Below, piece by piece: positions 1-9,597 of a stretch of DNA of 64,000 nucleotides. Under the pieces are notes generated by a model that worked only from the letters and a program-made list of their open reading frames with translations, was not told the origin of the DNA and did not search any database. Positions within the stretch are counted from its first letter, which is position 1, and each line of letters opens with the position of its first letter. The translations under genes were made by a program, and so were the position numbers. The stretch comes from Xenopus tropicalis (taxonomy: Eukaryota; Chordata; Amphibia; Anura; Pipidae), in contig NC_030677.2 of NCBI RefSeq assembly GCF_000004195.4, positions 103,204,329 to 103,268,328 of the forward strand, written 5' to 3'.

Positions 1-157
1 GTACATGCTTTGGCCCAGGGGTATTTAATATAAGTGATTATAATAAAAAGATTAGGCACCACCCAGTGGTTTGGAATTGTCTTTTAACTAAGCTCATGAT
101 GCACCAGAACGGAACATAGAAACATGAACACAAAATATAAACAACTAAGTACTCTTT

Positions 158-389
158 GGGGCACATTTACTAATCCACGAATCCGAATCACGAATGGGAA
201 AAAATCGTATTGGAAACGAAAATTTCGTAAGATCACAAATATCACGAAAATGCTTACGAAAAAATCGTATTAGTCACGATAATATCGTGTTGGCGATCCG
301 AAAGTCACAAAATTTTCGTACTGAACAATTGTAAACAGCGGCAAAACCTTTCCTCCGCTCGTGCATTCGTGCTTTTGTAAATGTGCCCC
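158..389. mobile_element. MITE with GGGGCACATTTAC termini
   Basis: A 232-bp element starts GGGGCACATTTACTAA and ends with the inverted copy GTAAATGTGCCCC, flanked by TTT on both sides. The interior is rich in CGAAAA/TTTTCG words arranged as degenerate inverted repeats. It is of the same kind as 46237-46584 and 62617-63084. The three-base target duplication suggests the PIF/Harbinger type. Confidence 0.8.
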
Positions 390-746
390 TTTGTCTTGTT
401 AGAATAATGTTTTTGTATATGTTGTTCTGCTCACTGTTTGGGAGTAATTCCTGCCCATGCTCTCAACCAAACTTGCTCCAAGTTGTTTAGGTTGGTTGGA
501 AAACACTTGAGTACCTCAGTTCTAAATAGCATCTATTTTAGGGCAATCACATTTTCTGTTTTCTGTGGCAGTGTTTTTTTTTAGGGATCATTGTCTTTCT
601 AAATGATGACATTTTTGCACAGTGCTTTGCTAACTCATTTTGTTTTTTGCAGTATGCCATATCTCTATATTTAGCACAATCTATACTTGTTTTAGCAAGA
701 TGCCTAGTCCTTGGTGATTGGAAAGCAGCTCCACATCACCATTAAT

Positions 747-1037
747 AAGGTGTGTTTTTGAGGTGTTCGCAGTATGCCATATATATTTTAGGGCAAAAAA
801 AAAGTTCCACCAGCACACCCTTACCTCCTCCAATAATTAGTACTCCGTGCACAGCCCAGAGAATCGGCACTCCCAGCAGGATCCAGCAAAAAAATTGACC
901 GGCACAACGAGAAGAATGCAAGCAGGGCTTAGCCCCTACGTGTTTATTCAAAGTATAGCAGCAGTGTTTTGGGGGCGTACCCCTTCGTCAGGCAAGGTGT
1001 GTTTTTGAGGTGTTAGCAGTATGCCATATATATTTTA
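747..1037 (-). mobile_element. 203-bp insert with hammerhead-like 5' end and 44-bp direct repeats
   Basis: Bases 747-790 and 994-1037 are the same 44-base sequence with one mismatch, and they bracket a 203-bp insert (791-993). Read on the minus strand the insert begins GCCTGACGAAGGGG, a hammerhead-ribozyme-like core (CTGACGA), then a GGGG-TACG-CCCC stem, then AAAAC. It ends in a T-run and GCCC. The layout fits a short retroelement of the hammerhead-bearing, Penelope-associated kind with a long target-site duplication. Local segmental duplication is the alternative. Confidence 0.6.
964..993 (-). ncRNA. hammerhead-ribozyme-like core, one catalytic base changed
   Basis: On the minus strand: CTGACGA (complete first core box), A, a four-pair stem II GGGG/CCCC with loop TACG, then CAAAAC where GAAA(C) is expected. 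The missing G corresponds to the general base of the hammerhead and sits in a former CpG, so a C-to-T type decay explains it. Stems I and III could not be confirmed. It is probably an inactive relic. Confidence 0.5.
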
Positions 1038-1242
1038 ATGAACATTAGTTTGGTCTCTGTTTTTAAAACATTTTACCCATCACTACTTGCATTCTTAGCA
1101 TTTTGGCCAAACCAGCTTTTCTTTTACATGGTTATTTTTTCATAATTGATTCTTTTTGTCCCTCTCCATTCCCTCTTGGCAAGGTCGCCAAACAAGCCCT
1201 GTTGATGAGGACTGTATCAACTTGTTGCGGTTCTCGTCTGAC

Positions 1243-1874
1243 AGGAATCATAAACCTGATACAAACAATATAGTTTTGGAGGGCACACCACAATTACTAG
1301 AACAAAACTACTATCTTTAAAAAGGGAAAGGGTGCAACTGTGAATCTGATTCCCAAAACCACATAGGGGCAAACAGAATATCAATACAAATCAGTCAGCT
1401 ACTCAATGCACACCTCTTTAATCAGAAAAAAAGGTATGTCAGCAAATGGTATGTTTAACAGAACAATTTTCACTTTTTCAATGCATAATATACATACCAC
1501 CATCATTGACACCAATACTAGCGGAAATGACACGACGGAAGTGACGTCACTTGCTTTTTTGCACGCTTGAAGTACCAAATGAGGCGTTTCTTATGGGTAT
1601 TTAAACATACACATAATGCCTGCACATCAGAATCCCCTTGATAAAGGAATGGGTTCCCAATGTTGGGATTTTCTCAATCCATACGTATCTGCTTTTTCTG
1701 TTTAGGCCAATTGGTGGTATGTATATTATGCATTGAAATTGTGGAAATTGTTTTGTGAACATCTACTGTATAAAGAGCATTATATGTTAAACATATCATC
1801 TGCTGTTGTTTTTTTTTTTTTATGCTTAAATAGGTGCGCATTGAGCAATTGACTGATTAGGAATCATAAACCTG
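1243..1874 (+). mobile_element. 600-bp insertion with 16-bp target duplication and 120-bp inverted ends
   Basis: AGGAATCATAAACCTG occurs at 1243-1258 and again at 1859-1874, bounding a 600-bp insert. The flanks read continuously as one older MITE of the GCCATACAC family once the insert is removed. Inside the insert, 1389-1507 and 1714-1858 are imperfect inverted copies (CAATGCATAATATACATACC and its complement). Between them lies a decayed hammerhead-like core. No protein-coding potential was seen. Confidence 0.65.
1637..1665 (+). ncRNA. decayed hammerhead-like core
   Basis: TTGATAA (for CTGANGA), A, stem II GGAA-TGGG-TTCC, then CAATGT where the related core in this window has CAAAAC. The layout A-stem-four-base loop-stem-C is the same as at 964-993. 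At least three core positions are changed, so it is not expected to cleave. Confidence 0.4.
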
Positions 1875-1960
1875 CCCAATTGATATCTGCGACTGTGGTT
1901 GGGCAGGCCTATTGGTGGGCCCCATATATGGGCTGGTAATGGCCCATGTATGTCCACTTT
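1875..1960. repeat. fragment of GCCATACAC-family MITE
   Basis: CCCAATTGATATCTG followed by GGGCAGGCCTATTGG and GGGCCCCATATATGG matches the internal part of better-preserved copies at 29410-29622 and 31874-32125. Its left portion lies at about 1185-1258, the two halves being separated by the 600-bp insertion. Confidence 0.55.
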
Positions 1961-2214
1961 TAATTTTGTTATGTTTGAACCATAGCCAACTGTGGAGCTG
2001 CCTCCCTGGGGGTGTGGAGCATTGGCAGTGTGGGCGGTTTAGCATTAAGGCCAGTTGAGAATTGGGGACAATGACCATTTACTATACCTAAAAACCCTGC
2101 TTGACCTCTGTTTGGGTCAGAAAACCTACGTCTTTGTCTTTAAATGTGGTAAGGAGAACCTTGACTTAAAGGTGGATCTTTAACGGGGCTAGAATTGCGA
2201 TGTTTGACAAACAC

Positions 2215-2450
2215 TGAAATTTATGTACAGTGAAGTATGGTGGTAGTACCATTTTCTGGGGCTGCGGAAGGCTTGTTTTACTCAGCTAAAAAAAGTTATG
2301 CTTGGTTGAAAGTTGATCTTTCAGCTGGACATTGATTTCAAACATAAGACCAACTACTGAAATTGTTGAAAACCAAAAGGGGAAATATCTTATAATGGTC
2401 CAGTCAAAGCCTTGATTTCAGCATAATTATTAGTCTAATTATTAGTCCTG
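2215..2450 (+). pseudogene. fossil Tc1/mariner transposase
   Basis: Degenerate plus-strand sequence keeps three Tc1 landmarks in order. GTGAAGTATGGTGGTAGTAC and the following TGGGGCTG translate as VKYGGSTIFWGC (Tc1 consensus-like VK.GGGSIMVWGC). TTTCAGCTGGACATTGATTT gives FQLDIDFKH, where FQQDNDPKH is usual, at the second catalytic Asp. TGGTCCAGTCAAAGCCTTGA gives W.SQSLDF, where WPSQSPDLNPIE is usual. There are frameshifts between blocks and no open frame, so this is an old dead copy. No terminal repeats were recognised. Confidence 0.7.
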
Positions 2451-2860
2451 AACATTGAGGTGCGGCCTGGAACATAAGTACCTGGAAGAATCATCTCTAA
2501 AAATGTTCAAGATGCCTGAGAGCGAGTAGAGTAACATATGGAACCATATGGATACCATGCTGTTCTGCAGCATTTAGCTATTTATCACCATTTATTCTCC
2601 ACAATTAACAGTTTCAGGTTTCCTTTTTAATGGTTTACTTTTATTTTAACTTATTGTAGTTGAAGTGAATGGTCCAAATCATCATAAAAACATCAGATTC
2701 GTTGTCATGTGTTGCCCATGTGCAAATTTACCCAGAGTTTATAAATAATCTTATTTTGACTTCCTGTATTCAATGGAAACATAACATGTATGATACATAA
2801 TGTTTATATTTTGCAGGGATTTTTAGTCAGAAAATATAAACCAAGATTTGTTTTTTGCAG

Positions 2861-3106
2861 AAGGGACAGAGGATTATGAAACGCTAACACAGGCAATTGC
2901 ACTTATTAAAGACACTATTACTGATGTTGATTCCCGTGTCCATGAAAGTGAGAAAGTTCAGCGCTTGCGGGAAATTGTAAGCAAAATGGAGCTGAAGTCT
3001 TCAGGGAAGCTGAAAAATGGGACATTTAGAAAGCAGGATATTCTCCGAAGGCAATTGCTCCATGATGGGGTGCTGTACTGGAAAACTGCCTCTGGGCGTT
3101 TAAAAG
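2861..3106 (+). CDS. arhgef18: arhgef18 exon: end of DH domain and start of PH domain
   Basis: The acceptor is TTTTTTGCAG/AAGGG and the donor AAAAG/GTAGGG. The exon enters with two bases that complete a split codon and leaves with one base (phase 1). It encodes the last DH helix ([20 protein letters not shown]), the basic linker ([20 protein letters not shown]) and PH strand 1 ([17 protein letters not shown]). An upstream TTTTGCAG at 2809-2816 would add an in-frame TAG, so 2861 is the coding start of this exon. Confidence 0.95.
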
Positions 3107-6100
3107 GTAGGGAAATTAACTGAACAAAATTCCTTGCAAAAAAATTCTTTCACATTTAAAGTAACTGTTAAATAAAGAACAAATTACATTTTACTTTTCA
3201 ATTGGTACAGGGTGGAACAAGGTGCAGATGCTAGGAGTTAAGGTTTTCCAGAAGCAGGGGTGCCAAAGGTTGCCATCCCTGTTTAGAAATAAAAAGAAGT
3301 AGTAGTATATTCTTTGCAGGACAGGCCTAGTAGAGCAAGTGCTCAAGGCAATGTGCTGAGTGACATTCTCCAGTAACAAATTGCATGAAAATATTCTAAT
3401 AATGCTGTTGGTGTTTTGTTTTGTTTTTGTTTTTTTTGTAAAACAGACATGTGAAAAAATTCTAATGATGCCAATGGCTTATTTTCTGTACAGTTCTTCC
3501 AGTAAATATAAGTGTTTTTTGGCTAGGGAAACAAAACACATGGAAAAAATGCTAATAATGACATTCCTTTTTTGTTTTGTTTGCAAGGACTAAAAGGGAT
3601 TTTATGAAGAGTGACAGCCTTACACATTAGCTAAAGCTACTGCCACACCAGGCTGATTCTTGGCAAATGGATAAATGCAGGCTGATAATTAGCTCCTATG
3701 CTTGCCTACAGTTGAGACTGCAACCAAAGCCACTGCAACGGGCAGGGTGAAGACACACAGTGCAGATTTCTGCACCTGAATGTGTGGGTATACATATCAC
3801 CACTAACATCTGCTCTGTGTCTGCATCCAGCCCAATGCTTTGCCTCCAGATGCAGTCTCAAGGTTAGGCAAGTGTAGGGCCTGCATTTATCTGCAGACAA
3901 AGAATCAGCCTGGAGTGGCAGTAGGCTTAGGGTGAAGACAGACAAGGCGATTAGTCGCTGCAGTTTTTAAAAAAACCCAGTTGTGGCGACTAAAAAATCC
4001 AGTTGTGGCAACTAAGTGCTACGACATCTACCTACGTGCAAAATATACAAGTTGCCATTACTTTAGCTTTTGCTAAATTTGTTGCTAAATTTTATTTTAA
4101 AATAGTAGACAAGAAATATTGACTGTGCAGTTTCAAGTTCTATTATTTGTCAGGAAAGGTAGGCAACAACTTTCAAAATGTTATTATGAAAAAAAAGATA
4201 CATTAGTTGCTGCGTACTGATGCTTCATCATTACGTCAACTTGTTTAGGTTTACACCTGCTTGTCTGAAACATCAGAGAGAGGAAAACTAAAGGACAAGG
4301 AAAGCTTGAGTTACCAGGGGGTGCCAATTTGTTGGATACCCCCCCCCCAGTGATTACAGCATCGTCAGCGATCTGCCGCCATCTTCCTCTAGGCAGGCAT
4401 GTGAAAGACTCCCTTTTAGGAGGGAAGCTTGCTAGATGCTGTTTCAATAGTACCAGAAGCCCGAGATGTTAATTACTTATGGGCTGGCACAAGGCCGGGT
4501 TACCCGAAAGGGTCTCCCTTAGTAGACACCGGCTATCCCCAACACTAGATCGAATATGTTTGGAATAAATAAAACTGTGGAGAAGCCAGAAAAATCCATA
4601 TAAAAAAGCAGGTAGAGCAGCAAAGCAGAAATTGCTAATAAGCTTGAGCACTACAATACTGTCTGTATAAAGAAGAGAATAAAAAGGATAAGTCGGCTTT
4701 AGGGATCGGATAATACATTTAGTGCTTTTTAATTGGATCTGAATAACTCTATAAATATCCATTAAAACCTCTAGGTATCTAATTACATGCACTATCTTTG
4801 ATATCAGGGCAATTGCGTGGCTTTTAAATGAATATCAGACTGCGCAGTCTGAACTTTTACATTGTGCTTGCAATACCCCTTATGTAAGATCTGCAAAAAA
4901 TTCATATGCAGCAGTATATATTTAATAACATAAATCTTTCCATGGTGATGGTTGCCATTTTCTTTACTCATTAGTCACTGTTTTTTTTTTTTGTTTTGTT
5001 TTTTTCGTTCTCTAGATATCCTTGCTGTTTTGCTTACTGATATTTTGCTTCTGCTGCAAGAGAAAGACCAGAAATACTCATTGTCTCCTGTGGTAAGGAA
5101 AACAGAATGGGCCACAAACATAAGATGTATTTAAATATGATGTAGTGTTAACCTGCAGTGTTAAAGGAGAAGGAAAGTTATTTTGGCATTTTATTGCCAA
5201 TAGATTCGCCACATTAGTGCAAGCTAGAACGCTACATTTATTCTGCTTAAACTTTACCACACCCAAGTAAACAGCCCTAGAAGCTCCCTCCGTTTCTGAG
5301 AGAGGAAGTCTGATACCAAAGTACATGTACGCACAAATGAAGACCAGAAATCCAGTGTTTCTTTTGATAGAGGACTGCTTTTCTTAGTGCTTAGTGCAGC
5401 ATTTCTGTGAGTGCTTATGGATGTGTTTACATAGACCTTCCTGATAAAGCTTTGCTGAGTTTTTACCCTTCCTTCTCCTTTAAAAGGTGTGTGTTTTTAT
5501 TTCAGAATCTGTATCATAATTTATAAAAACTACAATAAATCCCAATATTACCATTTTCAGGGGACCGTGTTAAAATGGTGTGAATTTGAGAGAAAAAAAT
5601 ACAGTATGTCTGTATGGACCTGGGAGAAAAATGGTGTTCGTTCCAAGAAATGTAAAATCCAGGGACTTAAATTCAGGGTTCTTCTGTGCTATGCATCCAT
5701 GGAAGCTGCAGTTCAGCTCTCAGACAGGATACACACAAACTTAAAAAAAATTTGGGTTGAAAACAACCAGTACTGTGACCTGCAAGTCCAATTTAAGTCA
5801 AATGGAAGTGGCGGGAACGATATTTGGCTGTTTCTTTTAATACCTGAAATACCTTGGCAGAGAAACCACTCTAGGTGACATGAACCATAGTTATTAAGTT
5901 GAAATAAACAGGGTTTAAATATCATTAATAATGAGTTGTTGCATTTCACCTTAAAAGCTGTTAAATATTGTATGCTTTTCAAGTGATTTTGCACAGAGAT
6001 GTGTAGGCTGTATAACTTATTTGTGTTAATAGTGCCTTGGTAAGTATTGTGACAACTTTCCTTTATTCTTGGCCATGCAGGACAACAAAGCACCTGTGAT

Positions 6101-9100
6101 TTCCCTTCAAAAACTGATTGTCCGGGAGGTGGCTAATGAGGAAAAAGCCATGTTCCTGATCAGTGCTTCAAACACCGGTGCAGAGATGTATGAAATACAC
6201 ACTAACTCCAAAGAAGAAAGGAATTTCTGGATGAATATAATTCGTGGTGCTGTAGAGAGGTAGCATTAAAGATCATTTTTTCCATTTGTTCAAGGCTTTT
6301 GTGTATTATAAAGTGAAAAGTAGAGGGTAAAAATAAAGGAAGAAACTATAGCAGCAAAAAAAAGTGTTAGTAAGGGAACCATTGCCTTTCCTGAGAGATC
6401 CATCTTGTTGTTGTATTATTGTGTATTTTTACAGCTTGGGACTGCGATTCCCAGGGCTTTTCGTAGCAAGTAAACAGGAAAAAACATGGTCTGCCCCACC
6501 GACCCAGGACCACTTACTGCTCCAGAAACTTTGGGCACCCTCCACCCCCGATTGTATCCACCAGTAAAGGTGGCCATACACAGGCAGATTCCAGCTGCCG
6601 ATTGGGGGTCCTTCAGACCTATTTGACAGCTTATCTGCCCGTGTATAGAACCCCCTGATGGGCCTACCCAACCGACATCTGGCCTAATATTGGCCAGATC
6701 TCGATCAGCCAGTTGGATTTTCCCTCAAGATCGGGGACCACATCAGCTCATTGATGTGGTCTTGGTCTGATGGCGCCTATTCCCACCCAAGGGGCAAAAA
6801 ATTGATTTAGCCCAATATCACCCACCTTAGGTGGGCATATCGGGAGAAGATCCGCTCATTTGGGGACATTGCAGATCGCAACGTGTATGGCCACCTTAAG
6901 GGGAATGTGGTGTACCTGGGTAGAGAGGAGTTTTAGGCTGGAGCAAGTGTCAAAAGAGTAGGAGTTACCAACACTGGTGATGTCTGCCAGTTCAAAACAG
7001 AATATTGCTTTGGTAGCACCTTGCAGCAAAAATCTATTCTCTTTGCAGTTGCCCCGTACAAGATGCAGAAATCCTCAACGAGGCAGAAGAAGAAAAGAAA
7101 CTCTTTACTGAAAGAGCTGCTAAAATAAAAGAGTTTCAAGGTAATGCTATAAAGAATAAAGAATTCCTTGCTTTTTTCCAAGTCCTTTGAACAATGTATT
7201 TTATGCTTTACTCCCACCAGCTGTTGCTAAACTGCTTTCTAGTCCCTATCTCTTTTATGATAACATGTTACTACTACCACCCACACAGAGCGCCTAAATC
7301 AGAAAGACTATGTTATTGTTCAGTCCCTAAATGAGAAGTTGCAAACATGTATGGAGATGGCAGAATTATATGGCTATGAAGACCTTCCTCAGGAACCGAG
7401 GATCACCTTGCTTCCCAGAGCTGAAACTGGGGAGAACCTTGAAGGAAAAGGCATCCTACACTCAGCAGTCACAGCAGGTATATATCACCTCTCAGAAGAT
7501 TAAGTATTAAAAATCTTGACCTTATATCTGGTGATTTTGTTTTCTAAAGTAAATATTTTCACCCCATGTTTCACCCAACATGCACACAATTGCCCTAGGT
7601 AACTCTGCCCTTGAATAGCACCCCCATACAATTATAAAGGTGGCCACACAGGCCGATAAAAGCTGCCAACGTTCCAAGTCGGCAGCTTATTGGCCTATGT
7701 ATGTGGCCCTCAGATGTACCTAGTCAACAGATATCTGGCCGAAAATTGCTCAAATTCCTGTAGAGGTGTTAAGCGCATCAGTATGTTCATGAGATCCTCT
7801 TCCCCTACAGCCTGTATCCCTTGGAATCGGATCAATATGATATCACCCACCCCAAGGTGGGCGTATCTGGGAAATGATGGGAAGCATATTGTAATAGCAA
7901 TTCCTGTTGCAGAATGCTTGGGTATTGTGCCTTAAAATTTGTTTGGAAACAACTGTTGCAGAAAAGCTCCAAATCTGTGTGTGATTTAAAGTCCGTCATG
8001 GTTATATGGGAGTTTAGAAATACTCTTAGATTAGATTTTAGAAAGCGAACAGAGCCTATGTCCAGCACAGGTGAGTACTCTGTGTATTTCTACTGGCTGC
8101 ATTACTACATTCTCCTTTGTGCAATAGCACACAGGCTGACTCTGGGACTGTAGTGTTCCAAGCAAATATCTCCTGTTCTACACTTTTAAATACTACATGT
8201 CTCGTTAGGTTCTCTTCCATGACATTTCTTTCTGAGAATCACTTAACAAAATATGATTTTCTCCACCGTCTGCTTGGGGGACACAGGAACAGTGGGGTAT
8301 AGCTGGTACCACTAGGAGGCAGGACACAACAAAAAAGAACAGTTTGGCTCCTCCTCCACTGGCTATACCCCCAGCAGGCGGAACCTAGGTCAGTTTTTGT
8401 TGTGTCCTCAGGAGGTTAGGACGTTTTTATTATTTTCTCTTCAATTTAAGTCTGCTAATTGACTTAGGGGGTAGTCAAGACCCTTACACTGAGTAGGAGG
8501 CCTCCCCCTGACACCCTCCTACGTCGGATTGTCTCCGGGGCACCAGTACTAATACTGTTTTTTCCCAGCTCCTTCATCTCTACTTCCTCATTACAGGAAG
8601 TGAGCCAGCTGCCCAACGACAAGGAAGGATCCTGTGAAGTGGAACTGGTCTCTTAAGGTACCGGGACTTCCCTTCCCAACCCCACTCCCCCTCTACACCT
8701 GCCTCTGGGTTATCAAGCCCCTGCTCACCCCACAACAGACCTGAGAGCAGAGACCCTGACAGCATCGGATGCGCAGCGGCACATAGTTTTTCCACTAGCC
8801 GTTCCCCCCGCCCGCTCCGCTTGTAACGGCAATGCGGAACGCACTAGTGGGGACGCCGCCATTCAAAACTGGCGCCACTTCTCGCGCCCTTTCCTACCTC
8901 GCGCCACTTCCGCTGCAACCCGGAAGTGCGGCCATCTTGCGCCACTCGTGTGTGAAGCAGTCTCTCACAACCGCGCTCCCCACCTAACGAAACCACTGCT
9001 ACCTAGCTGAAGGGTTCACCGCTTCCTCCAGCTACTGCTCCTACGGGAATCCTTGTTCCTGGCGCAGGGGATGGTGACAGCACAGCCGTCGCAGAGTCAC

Positions 9101-9219
9101 CTCAGGTCAGAGGGGTTAGCTGCTGCCACTACAGCAGACACCTTGGGGGCTCTCTATTCTCCCCTTCGCTCCACTCTCCTGCCCTCCTCCCACAGGTCAG
9201 CTGTTTAGAGCAGTCGCAT

Positions 9220-9267
<48 letters not shown>

Positions 9268-9539
9268 GTCCACACGACAGCACCACACTCCAAAATCCGC
9301 TGCTCTGCAGCTGCCCCTGTGCACGGAATATCATATAAATATCAAAATAAAACAGCCAGCACCAAGGGTCTTTGTGTTTCAAAAAATCTCTTGTGTATTA
9401 TAATTGCATGTACAACCGACGTTTCGGTCCCCTGGAAAAAGGTCCCAAAAGGGACCGAAACGTCAGTTGTACATGCAATTATAATACACAAGAGATTTTT
9501 TGAAACACAAAGACCCTTGGTGCTGGCTGTTTTATTTTG

Positions 9540-9597
<58 letters not shown>

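Noticed and set aside
2809..2817. TTTTGCAG acceptor upstream of the first arhgef18 exon seen
   Set aside because: Using it would place an in-frame TAG before the conserved DH sequence.
4469..4792. 107-codon minus-strand frame
   Set aside because: No conserved motif, no splice context, intronic AT-rich sequence.
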